This document shows, piece after piece, positions 1 to 5,437 of a stretch of 8,362 nucleotides of DNA. The stretch is from an uncultured Myxococcales bacterium (GTDB taxonomy: Bacteria; Myxococcota; UBA727; VGSZ01): positions 1 through 8,362 of the forward strand of contig CAJBHN010000750.1 of assembly GCA_903952805.1 (NCBI GenBank), written 5' to 3'. A model generated the notes under the pieces. That model was not told where the DNA came from. It searched no databases and saw only the letters and a program-made list of their open reading frames with translations. A program made the position numbers and the translations under genes. The first letter of the stretch is position 1. Every line of letters begins with the position of its first letter.

Positions 1-124
1 CTTTCTGGTCGACCTCGGTGTCCTGGAGGTTTGTCTCAAACGCCGTGCACGCGGCGGCACTGGCGACAGCCGCGCCCGACACCGCCAGAGTCAACGACAG
101 AAAACACCGACCGCGAACCGTCAT
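1..124 (-). CDS. Partial secreted protein or lipoprotein (N-terminal 41 residues only)
   Basis: The frame starts at ATG 124-122 and runs open off the left edge of the window, so only the N-terminus is visible. It begins MTVRGRCFLSLTLAVSG and continues with an Ala-rich stretch ending AAAC, then TAFETNLQDTEVDQK. The arginine-containing n-region, hydrophobic core and small residues before a cysteine are those of a Sec signal peptide. Cys27 preceded by Ala-Ala-Ala could be a lipobox, but it lacks the usual Leu at -3, so a lipoprotein is only the likelier option. The gene is divergent from the TPR gene at 291, with 166 bases between the two starts. No clear Shine-Dalgarno sequence precedes the ATG. 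Function cannot be assigned from this fragment. Confidence 0.62.
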   Translation of the reverse strand, partial: MTVRGRCFLSLTLAVSGAAVASAAACTAFETNLQDTEVDQK

Positions 125-135
125 GGGAGTTGGGT

Positions 136-147
136 ACACGACCGTGT
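136..147. promoter_or_regulatory. Small inverted repeat in a divergent intergenic region
   Basis: ACACG-AC-CGTGT is a perfect 5-bp inverted repeat with a 2-base spacer. It lies 12 bases upstream of the start codon of the left-edge lipoprotein gene, in the region shared with the divergent TPR gene. It has the size of a dimeric regulator half-site pair, but such short repeats arise by chance in GC-rich DNA, so an operator role is only a possibility. Confidence 0.15.
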
Positions 148-208
148 CAGGGGAGGCGAGGTGGTTCTGCCAGCGTCGTGTGCTGTACCGCTGTTGGTGG
201 GGGTGCCT

Positions 209-238
209 TTGACCCGCGATCGACGGGTGTGCTACGAC
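209..238 (+). promoter_or_regulatory. Candidate sigma-70 type promoter for the TPR gene
   Basis: TTGACC (209-214) matches five of six bases of the -35 consensus. It is followed 18 bases later by TACGAC (233-238), which keeps the TA of a -10 box and sits close behind a TG pair. A start near 245 would leave a leader of about 46 bases before ATG 291. The -10 element is weak, so this is a plausible rather than firm call. Confidence 0.33.
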
Positions 239-277
239 CCCCCACGCTTTCGCGTTGTCGACGACAAATGACCTGCC

Positions 278-283
278 GAGGAG
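278..283 (+). promoter_or_regulatory. Ribosome binding site deciding the TPR gene start
   Basis: GAGGAG lies 7 bases upstream of ATG 291. It is the only good Shine-Dalgarno match in this leader, and it rules in favour of ATG 291 over the in-frame TTG at 255. Confidence 0.8.
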
Positions 284-290
284 TTTCCAT

Positions 291-1037
291 ATGGCGTCCA
301 AGATTCCGCCCCCCAGCAATGTCACGAAAGACGGTGGTCGCGCGGCCGCCCTGGCCAAGGCCCTCGACGACAAGAAGGCACCGAAGGAGGCGGCCAAGAA
401 GTCCCTCATCGATCCGTTGCGCGATCCGTCGACGTACAGCGCCGACGAGCTCACCGACATGATGAAGGAGGGGGAAGTCCCCGCCAACTTCACCCAGGAC
501 AACCTGGTGAAGTTTGTCGTCGGCGAGATCACGTGGGCCGAGCTCACTGGCCTGACGATGCAGGAGGCCTACTCGTTCGCCGAGATCGCCTACAACCTCT
601 TTGAGCAGGGCAAGTATGAGCAGGCCCAGACCATCGTCGAGGGGCTGGTCATCTCGAACCCCTACGATGGCTATTTCCATGGCCTGCTCGGCGCCATCTA
701 CGGCCGCAAGGGCATGCACGAGGAGGCGCAGGAGGAATATACCATCGCCATCGACCTCGACCCCACCAACATCTCGGCCTTTGTGAATCGCGCCGAAATC
801 GCCCTGCAGCACGGCGAGATCGAAAAGGCGCTGAAGGACCTCAAGAAGGCCATTGAGCTCGACCCCAAGGGCGAAAAGCCTTTTGGCATCCGCGCCCGCG
901 CCCTCGCCGCCGCCACCGCGTCGGTGTTGGAGGAGGCTCTCAAGCAGTCGGGTGTCGACATTGAGAAGGCAGCCGCTTCTCAGCAGAAGAAGCCCGCCGC
1001 CAAGGCCGCGCCGACGGCTGCGCCGAAGAAGAAGTAG
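291..1037 (+). CDS. TPR protein with SycD/LcrH-like repeat domain
   Basis: Predicted 248-residue cytoplasmic protein. The start is ATG 291, preceded by GAGGAG at 278-283 with a 7-base gap; a TTG at 255 would add 12 unlikely residues. Residues 1-45 are charged and Lys/Ala-rich. Residues about 92-193 form three tetratricopeptide repeats (near 92-125, 126-159 and 160-193), with signatures such as AYNLFEQGKYEQA, YFHGLLGAIYGRKGMHEEA and AFVNRAEIALQHGEIEKA. The preceding GLTMQEAYSFAEIAYNL stretch, the spacing of the repeats and the NPYDGYFHGLLGAIY segment resemble the SycD/LcrH class of type III secretion chaperones. Residues 225-248 form a Lys/Ala/Pro tail ending KKK. TPR domains bind other proteins, so an adaptor or chaperone role is likely. 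No secretion genes are visible nearby and the partner is unknown. A strong terminator follows 30 bases after the stop, suggesting a single-gene unit. Confidence 0.9.
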   Translation: MASKIPPPSNVTKDGGRAAALAKALDDKKAPKEAAKKSLIDPLRDPSTYSADELTDMMKEGEVPANFTQDNLVKFVVGEITWAELTGLTMQEAYSFAEIAYNLFEQGKYEQAQTIVEGLVISNPYDGYFHGLLGAIYGRKGMHEEAQEEYTIAIDLDPTNISAFVNRAEIALQHGEIEKALKDLKKAIELDPKGEKPFGIRARALAAATASVLEEALKQSGVDIEKAAASQQKKPAAKAAPTAAPKKK

Positions 1038-1067
1038 TTCCTGTCATCGAGCACCGATGCACCATGA

Positions 1068-1093
1068 AAAGCCCCGCCCTTGCGGGGCTTTCT
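1068..1093. terminator. Rho-independent terminator, usable in both directions
   Basis: AAAGCCCCGC (1068-1077) pairs perfectly over 10 bp with GCGGGGCTTT (1082-1091) around a 4-base loop. Read on the plus strand it ends in TTTCT and closes the TPR gene. Read on the minus strand the stem ends in four T residues and could also end transcripts arriving from the convergent aminomutase operon, about 200 bases after that operon's last stop codon. Confidence 0.88.
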
Positions 1094-1096
1094 CGT

Positions 1097-1270
1097 GGAT
1101 GAGGTCTCGGCCCACCGGCAACTCATCCCGAGATCTCTTTGATCTTCGCCCACGGCGTGGGCTCGCTCAAAGAGCTCTGGGATGTACCTTGCCCCTCGCC
1201 CACAGGGGAACCCTTCGGGCCCCGGGGCGGCGTGGTTCCCACTCACTCCGCTCGTGAGGCGCTTCGCGCC
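1097..1270. other. Chain of perfect short hairpins in a gene-free interval
   Basis: No credible gene lies between the terminator and the stop codon at 1301. The stretch instead holds successive perfect inverted repeats: GGATGAG 1097-1103 with CTCATCC 1122-1128; AGATC 1131-1135 with GATCT 1141-1145; GCCCAC 1148-1153 with GTGGGC 1157-1162; GCTC 1165-1168 with GAGC 1172-1175; GGGAACC 1206-1212 with GGTTCCC 1234-1240; CTCAC 1242-1246 with GTGAG 1254-1258; GGCGC 1258-1262 with GCGCC 1266-1270, the last two sharing one base. Most loops are 3 to 7 bases. This density fits a structured RNA, the 3' untranslated region of the minus-strand operon, or a dispersed intergenic repeat. I do not recognise tRNA, tmRNA, SRP, 6S or RNase P signatures. 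The strand is undecided. Confidence 0.45.
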
Positions 1271-1300
1271 CTCCTGTTGGACGTGGTCAGTATTCAATGA

Positions 1301-1771
1301 TCATTCGGGATCGCTGGGGCCGACGGGGCCGACGGCGCGGCCGGCGTGGTCGACGAAGACGGCGACGTTGTTGTCGAGGGTGACGCCACCGAGGTCCACC
1401 CATTCAAGGGTGGCGTCGTCGAGGCGCAAGTGCGGCGTGGGGCCGGCGAGGGCGATGGGCACCGTGCGTGGCGCCACCCGCTTGGTGCCGCGGCTGGCAC
1501 GGACGACGACGGCCTGACCGCGTATGACCGACCACCGGTAGCGACGGGACCACCCAGGCTGCGCGGTCTTCTTGCAGGACTCGGGGACCCGATACTCATG
1601 GACGCAGGGTCGCAGGGGGCGGTCGTCGATGACGACGTCGACGTCGGAGGGAACGTCGAGAATGATCATGCTTCGGCCGTGGGACTCCGAGCGGCTGATG
1701 AGCCACCCCATGCCCGCGATGAGGGGAATGCCGACGACGGCGAACCAAGCGATACCCTTTTGCGACATCAT
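1301..1771 (-). CDS. Small membrane-anchored protein, third gene of the aminomutase operon
   Basis: Predicted 156-residue protein of unknown function. Two adjacent ATG codons (1771 and 1768) follow TGAGGT at 1776-1781, so the start is one of these two; a TTG at 1819 has no ribosome binding site. Residues about 7-25 are one hydrophobic segment (IAWFAVVGIPLIAGMGWLI) with few positive charges before it, giving a membrane anchor with the rest probably periplasmic. The soluble part starts with a beta-rich stretch (SMIILDVPSDVDVVIDDRPL, about 34-53) that loosely recalls PEGA-type surface domains. Cys56 and Cys66 could form a disulfide. A hydrophilic region with many Arg residues and a Val/Asp-rich C-terminus (DLGGVTLDNNVAVFVDHAG) follow. 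It starts 22 bases after the carboxypeptidase stop, so co-transcription is likely. No enzyme motif is visible. Confidence 0.75.
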   Translation of the reverse strand: MMSQKGIAWFAVVGIPLIAGMGWLISRSESHGRSMIILDVPSDVDVVIDDRPLRPCVHEYRVPESCKKTAQPGWSRRYRWSVIRGQAVVVRASRGTKRVAPRTVPIALAGPTPHLRLDDATLEWVDLGGVTLDNNVAVFVDHAGRAVGPVGPSDPE

Positions 1772-1775
1772 GGTG

Positions 1776-1781
1776 ACCTCA
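1776..1781 (-). promoter_or_regulatory. Ribosome binding site of the small membrane protein
   Basis: On the minus strand TGAGGT sits 4 to 5 bases before ATG 1771 and about 8 before ATG 1768. The second spacing is nearer the optimum, so translation may begin at either codon; the protein changes by a single Met. Confidence 0.55.
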
Positions 1782-1793
1782 GTCTGGTGCTGG

Positions 1794-2747
1794 TCAGGAC
1801 CCCGGACGATCGTGATCAAGTGCCGCCATCAGCCAGGCGAGGGTGCCGCCGACGGCGTCGTCGACGACGTGGGTGGGGTCGTTGGGGTTGAAGCGGGCAA
1901 ACAGCGACGGCGCCTGCAGGTGCTGGGCGAACGAACGCCAGGCTGGAAAGGCCTCGACGGTGAGTGACCAGGCGTGGTGGATGTGGTGGGCGTGGTCTTC
2001 GAGTTCGCCAGTGAAGACGTCGAAGGGCGCAAACATGAGCGTCGGCGCAAAGAATCGGGTTTGACCTCGACGGTAGGCCCAGGCGAGTCGGCGATAGGTG
2101 CGGGCATGGGCCCAGCTGGTGACCTTGGGCGGGATCAGGCTGCCCATGAAGCTGTGGAAGCTGACGACGGCGTGGGGGCGGTGGGCGTGGAGCAGCGCGT
2201 CGATGGCGCGGGTCTCGGGCTCCGAAAACGGCGCCACGCCCCGAAAGGTGGCGCGGTGGGGCTCCGTCGAGCCCGACGCCGCCAGCGGCAAGCGGGACGG
2301 GGCCCAGACGTCGCGCTCGCTGCGATCGGGCCGGGGGAAATTCCGGTTGAGGTCGACGCCATTGGCGTTGGTGCGGAGGTTCTTGATGGTGTCGTGGCCG
2401 TCGCTGTCGGCGGTGCGGCGGAAGCCGTCGGGATTCAAGCAGGGAGCGACGACGACGGTGGCTCGCCGGTGCAGTGCCGCGCCGCGGGCGTCGCCAAGGG
2501 CCTGCAGGACGCCGAGGGCGCACAGCCCGCCGATCCATTCGACGCCATGGAGGTTGCCGTTGACGAAGACGACGGGGGCCGCGTCGGGGGCGTCGCAGGC
2601 GGCGGGGACGACGGCGGCGCGGATGGGCAGGCCCCGCACCGAGGTGCCGATGTCTATGGCAAGTCCGCCCAGCGACTGCGTGAGTTCGTCGAGGCGGGCC
2701 TCGCGCGCGGCTTCATTGAGGTAGTTGGCGATGTGCACGCGGGTCAT
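1794..2747 (-). CDS. M14-family zinc carboxypeptidase
   Basis: Predicted 317-residue metallopeptidase. The start ATG 2747-2745 overlaps the TGA of the aminomutase gene as ATGA; upstream codons only extend into that gene. The M14 signature is complete by eye: zinc ligands His67 and Glu70 in NGNLHGVEW, Asn134-Arg135 in VDLNRNFP (the substrate carboxylate-binding pair of carboxypeptidase A), third zinc ligand His198 in VVSFHSF, and catalytic Glu265 in SLTVEAFP. LNPDGFRRT (104-112) is also typical. A His-rich stretch (HAHHIHH, 252-258) lies just before the catalytic Glu. No signal peptide is visible, so the enzyme is probably cytoplasmic. Members remove C-terminal residues from peptides, and some act on peptidoglycan peptides or small amides; the substrate here is unknown. 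Translational coupling to the aminomutase suggests a shared pathway. Confidence 0.9.
   Translation of the reverse strand: MTRVHIANYLNEAAREARLDELTQSLGGLAIDIGTSVRGLPIRAAVVPAACDAPDAAPVVFVNGNLHGVEWIGGLCALGVLQALGDARGAALHRRATVVVAPCLNPDGFRRTADSDGHDTIKNLRTNANGVDLNRNFPRPDRSERDVWAPSRLPLAASGSTEPHRATFRGVAPFSEPETRAIDALLHAHRPHAVVSFHSFMGSLIPPKVTSWAHARTYRRLAWAYRRGQTRFFAPTLMFAPFDVFTGELEDHAHHIHHAWSLTVEAFPAWRSFAQHLQAPSLFARFNPNDPTHVVDDAVGGTLAWLMAALDHDRPGS
2744..2747 (-). other. ATGA stop/start overlap joining aminomutase and carboxypeptidase
   Basis: On the minus strand the four bases ATGA hold the start codon of the M14 peptidase (2747-2745) and the TGA of the aminomutase (2746-2744). This arrangement is characteristic of translational coupling. 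A possible Shine-Dalgarno GGAG at 2759-2762 is 11 bases upstream, slightly long. Confidence 0.85.
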
Positions 2748-3871
2748 CGGCGCGGATACTCCACGAGATCGCCGCGGTAGCCACGCATCACGTAGTGATC
2801 GTCTTTGACCTCGACGGTGGGCTCGGGAGCGAGAGGCGCCTTGCCCTTGCCGCCGGGCAGGTCGATGACAAAGGTCGGGATGGAAATCCCCGACACATGA
2901 CCTCGCAACGACGCATGCAGGGCACGGGCCTCGTCGAGGGGAACGCGGAAATGGTCGGTGCCCGGGGCGAGGTCGCATTGGTGCAAATAGTAGGGGCGGG
3001 CCCGCAGACGCGTCAGGCGACGAAACAAACGCACCAACACGTCGCGGTCGTCGTTGACGCCACGCAACAGCACCGTCTGATTGAGGACGGGGATGCCAGC
3101 GTCGACGAGCATTGCGATCGCGCGAGCGGTGGCGTCGTGCTCAAGCTCGTTGGGATGGTTGAAGTGTGACAGCCAGTAGACCGCCGGGCCGCCATCAGGG
3201 CCGCGCAACAACGATGCCAGCGACGGCGTCACCCGTTGTGGGCAGAAGGCCAACATGCGGCTGGCGATGCGGATGACGTCGAGGTGTTCAATGCTGCGCA
3301 GCGCCGACAACAGGCTCTCGACCCGCTCGTCACCCAGCATCATGGCGTCGCCGCCAGAGACGATGACCTCGCGAATGGACGGCGTGGCGCGGATGTAGTC
3401 GAGGGCGGGCTGCAGGTGTTCCCACGACGGCGTCGGTCCCTGGCCCACCAGGCGTTTGCGGGTGCAAAAGCGGCAGTAGGCGGCGCAGCGATCGGTCGCC
3501 AACAGCAGCACGCGGTCGGCGTAGCGGTGCACGAGAAACGGTGCGGCTTCGAGCTCTTCTTCGCCGAGCGGATCGCGAAGGTCCCACGAGGTCGGCAAGA
3601 ATTCGGTGGCCGTGGGAATCACCTGGCGGCGCAGTGGATCGTCGACGTCGTCCATGTTCATCAAGCCGAGGAAATGGGGGGTGACGCCTAGAGGCAGGCC
3701 CCCATGTTCCTCGAGCCACCCGAGGCCGCGGCGTTCGTCATCGGTGAGCCGCAGGCCGGCGGTTTCGAGGTCGGCGGCGGTGCGTGCGGCGCCGCGGAGC
3801 TGCTCGCGCCAGGGCTCGGCGGCGGCCTTGGTGCGGGAGGGGGTGTCGACGACGATGGGCAGGGCAACCAT
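2744..3871 (-). CDS. Lysine 2,3-aminomutase family radical SAM enzyme
   Basis: Predicted 375-residue enzyme of the KamA/EpmB family, which uses an iron-sulfur cluster, S-adenosylmethionine and PLP to move the alpha-amino group of lysine to C3, giving beta-lysine. The radical SAM motif is Cys129-x3-Cys133-x2-Cys136 (DRCAAYCRFCTRKR). SGGDAMML (172-179) is the SAM-binding GGD element. PGGKGKAPL places Lys344 at the PLP lysine position. By eye, Arg138, Asp300 and Asp337 fall where clostridial lysine aminomutase has its lysine-contacting Arg134, Asp293 and Asp330, so lysine is the probable substrate. The chain ends at residue 375 and lacks the Cys-rich zinc-binding tail of the clostridial enzyme. 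The start at ATG 3871 is chosen because upstream codons enter the repeat array; no good ribosome binding site is seen. First gene of a three-gene operon. Confidence 0.9.
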   Translation of the reverse strand: MVALPIVVDTPSRTKAAAEPWREQLRGAARTAADLETAGLRLTDDERRGLGWLEEHGGLPLGVTPHFLGLMNMDDVDDPLRRQVIPTATEFLPTSWDLRDPLGEEELEAAPFLVHRYADRVLLLATDRCAAYCRFCTRKRLVGQGPTPSWEHLQPALDYIRATPSIREVIVSGGDAMMLGDERVESLLSALRSIEHLDVIRIASRMLAFCPQRVTPSLASLLRGPDGGPAVYWLSHFNHPNELEHDATARAIAMLVDAGIPVLNQTVLLRGVNDDRDVLVRLFRRLTRLRARPYYLHQCDLAPGTDHFRVPLDEARALHASLRGHVSGISIPTFVIDLPGGKGKAPLAPEPTVEVKDDHYVMRGYRGDLVEYPRR

Positions 3872-3945
3872 GCTGGTGTGTGACACGCGCGGGGAGTGTC
3901 GCCAACGGCCTCCCGACGGTCGGTGGGATATCAAGGGCCCGCCCC

Positions 3946-4025
3946 GCATGTTTCGGCAGGTCTCCGCACGTTTCGGCAGGTCGCCGCACGTTTCGGTACG
4001 TCTCCGCACGTTTCGGCATGTCTCC
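3946..4025. repeat. Tandem repeat: four 20-bp units, each two degenerate 10-bp units
   Basis: Four head-to-tail copies start at 3946, 3966, 3986 and 4006, with consensus GCACGTTTCGGCAGGTCTCC and one or two differences per copy. Each copy splits into related 10-mers (GCAYGTTTCG and GYANGTCTCC), so the array is eight units at close to one helical turn each. It lies between the divergent aminomutase and SGNH lipoprotein starts and ends at the TATATT box. A repeat length not divisible by three, position between genes and periodicity argue against coding. It may be a cooperative regulator-binding array or a dispersed minisatellite. Confidence 0.88.
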
Positions 4026-4054
4026 GTATATTGACCGATGGGTCACTTCGCCAA
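4025..4054 (-). promoter_or_regulatory. Weak candidate promoter for the aminomutase operon
   Basis: On the minus strand TTGGCG (4054-4049) is followed after 18 bases by TATACG (4030-4025). Transcription would start near 4018, inside the repeat array, giving a leader of about 145 bases that carries the repeats. Both boxes match only partly, so confidence is low. Confidence 0.22.
4027..4032 (+). promoter_or_regulatory. Candidate -10 box of the SGNH lipoprotein gene
   Basis: TATATT matches five of six consensus bases and directly follows the repeat array. No -35 box is visible at 16-18 bases upstream; that position falls within the last repeat units. This is what an activator-dependent promoter would look like. 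A start near 4039 would leave about 35 bases before ATG 4074 and would exclude the upstream ATG 4038 as translation start. Confidence 0.3.
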
Positions 4055-4073
4055 AAATCGTGACGATGTGGTC

Positions 4074-5414
4074 ATGAAGCGTCTGTCGACGGTGCTGTGG
4101 CTGGTGGCCGGTCTGTTGGCCTGCGGGCCCGATCGCGGGGTCCAGGTGGTGGTGCGGGCTCCAGTCGAGGAGACCGGTGAGGGCGAAGGCGAAGGCGAAG
4201 GAGAAGGCGAAGGAGAAGGAGAAGGCGAAGGCGAAGGCGACATCGGCTTCGCCCGTTACGACGACGGCGCCCACAGCCCGCTGACCCCGTCGATTGTGGC
4301 CCGGTTGCGCACCATCCGCGATGAGCACCCCGCGTTGCGTGACGATGTGTTCGCGAAGATCGGCGACAGCAACACCGTCAATACGGGCTTTGCCACCTGC
4401 CTGGATGGCGGCAGCGTCGCCCTCGCCGACCACGCTGCTCTTGATGAGGTCCGCGCCCACTTCGCCGCTGGCGACGCCGACGGCGTCAGCCCCTATGACC
4501 GGGAGTCGAGTGCCGCGACGGTGGGCTGGTCGGCCTTCATGCCCCTGCGTGGCAACCCGCGGCCCCTCGATGTCGAACTGGACGCGATCGAGGCAGCGTT
4601 CGCCGTCGTGATGTTTGGGACCAACGACATCCAACTCAACAACCTCCACGGCTACGCCAACGACATCCTGGCGTTGACCGATGCGCTGTTGGCCCGCGGG
4701 GTGATTCCGCTGTTGTCGACGATTCCTCCCCGCGGCGACAACGCCACCGCCGACGTGCAAGTGCCCCGCTACGGTTTGGTGGTGCGGATGGTGGCTGAGG
4801 CCCGGCAGGTACCGTTCATGGACCTGAGCCAGCGACTGCGAGGCCTGCCTGATGACGGCTTGATCAGCGACGGCCTGCACATGAACCGGGACCCGCGGAG
4901 CGCCTGCCAGTTTGACGACGACGGTCTTCAGTTCGGCTTCAACCAGCGCAATCTGCTGACGCTGCAGGCGCTGGACCGGGTCACGCGCGCGGTGGTGTTT
5001 CGCGACCACCTGCCCGAGGTCTCGGCGTTGTCGCCGGTGCGCGGCACGGGGGCCGCCGCCGACCCGTTTGTCGTCGACACGCTGCCATTTACGCACAGCG
5101 CCGACACCAGCAGGTCGTCGTTTCGGGAACGCGACAGCTACGGCTGCGCACCGACGATCAACGAGAGCGGTCCCGAGCTGAGCTACACCGTGACACTGAC
5201 GGCGCCGCAGACGCTGCACGCGCTTGTGTTCGACCAGGGAGACGTCGACGTCGATGTGCATGTGCTGCGCGACAACACCTGTCTGACCCGCAACGACAAG
5301 GAAGCCACCATGGCCCTCGACGCTGGCAGCTACACCGTCGTGTTCGACACCTTCGACGGCGACAGCCGCGCCGGCGCGTTTCATGTGCTGTTGTATGCAA
5401 TGGAGCCGCGCTGA
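4074..5414 (+). CDS. Lipoprotein with Gly-Glu linker and SGNH hydrolase domain
   Basis: Predicted 446-residue lipoprotein. Starting at ATG 4074 gives a clean signal, MKRLSTVLWLVAGLLACG, with lipobox Leu14-Leu15-Ala16-Cys17; ATG 4038 would add 12 charged residues in front. Residues 35-56 are ten Gly-Glu pairs plus Gly-Asp, a flexible acidic spacer. The SGNH/GDSL hydrolase domain (about 70-310) shows Gly97-Asp98-Ser99 (nucleophile) in KIGDSNTVN, Gly182-Thr-Asn184-Asp in VVMFGTNDIQ, and Asp266/His269 in SDGLHMN. These are blocks I, III and V of the family, whose members hydrolyse esters, acetyl groups on sugars or lipids. Residues about 330-442 form a beta-rich domain like PPC or C-terminal binding domains, with Cys358 and Cys403 possibly bonded. 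The protein probably sits in the outer membrane facing periplasm or surface. Substrate is unknown. It is divergent from the aminomutase operon. Confidence 0.88.
   Translation: MKRLSTVLWLVAGLLACGPDRGVQVVVRAPVEETGEGEGEGEGEGEGEGEGEGEGDIGFARYDDGAHSPLTPSIVARLRTIRDEHPALRDDVFAKIGDSNTVNTGFATCLDGGSVALADHAALDEVRAHFAAGDADGVSPYDRESSAATVGWSAFMPLRGNPRPLDVELDAIEAAFAVVMFGTNDIQLNNLHGYANDILALTDALLARGVIPLLSTIPPRGDNATADVQVPRYGLVVRMVAEARQVPFMDLSQRLRGLPDDGLISDGLHMNRDPRSACQFDDDGLQFGFNQRNLLTLQALDRVTRAVVFRDHLPEVSALSPVRGTGAAADPFVVDTLPFTHSADTSRSSFRERDSYGCAPTINESGPELSYTVTLTAPQTLHALVFDQGDVDVDVHVLRDNTCLTRNDKEATMALDAGSYTVVFDTFDGDSRAGAFHVLLYAMEPR
4176..4241 (+). repeat. Hexanucleotide repeat encoding the Gly-Glu linker
   Basis: Eleven 6-base units, mostly GGCGAA or GGAGAA with a first unit GGTGAG and last unit GGCGAC, encode (GE)10-GD. 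Mixed GGC and GGA codons show some divergence between units. Because units are multiples of three, slippage would change linker length without breaking the frame. Confidence 0.9.
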
Positions 5415-5424
5415 CGACGTCAGC
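5410..5424. terminator. Small hairpin at the convergent gene junction
   Basis: GCTGAC (5410-5415) pairs perfectly with GTCAGC (5419-5424) around GAC and includes the lipoprotein stop codon. No T-run follows on the plus strand, so it is not a standard intrinsic terminator; it may only stabilise the mRNA end. It is followed by the direct repeat TGATTCAG at 5425-5432 and 5434-5441. Confidence 0.25.
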
Positions 5425-5437
5425 TGATTCAGTTGAT

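Noticed and set aside
147..812. A 221-codon minus-strand frame opposite the TPR gene
   Set aside because: It crosses the TPR gene antisense and its translation has no features beyond the complement of TPR codons.
980..1297. A 105-codon minus-strand frame spanning the hairpin region and terminator
   Set aside because: It reads through a strong terminator into the end of the TPR gene and its composition fits translated inverted repeats rather than a protein. I treat the interval as non-coding structure.
1974..2780. A 268-codon open frame on the plus strand, and similar plus-strand frames at 1346-1891 and 2098-2724
   Set aside because: All are antisense to the M14 peptidase and membrane protein genes, and the translations are low-complexity Gly/Val/Asp/Arg sequence with no recognisable domain.
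2748..2978. N-terminal extension of the M14 peptidase (77 more residues)
   Set aside because: It would overlap the conserved C-terminal part of the aminomutase in another frame and is Arg/Pro/Ser-rich without homology features. The ATGA overlap is the natural start.
3872..4009. N-terminal extension of the aminomutase into the repeat array
   Set aside because: The frame stays open to 4009, but the added residues are translated 10/20-bp repeats that have no counterpart in aminomutases. The start at 3871 gives a normal N-terminus.
3738..5384. A 548-codon open frame on the minus strand opposite the SGNH lipoprotein
   Set aside because: It is antisense to a gene with clear lipobox and SGNH motifs, has a composition of Val/Ala/Arg/His/Gln without family motifs, and its alternating Ala-Phe/Ser-Phe run is just the complement of the GE repeat. 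Long antisense frames are expected in GC-rich DNA.
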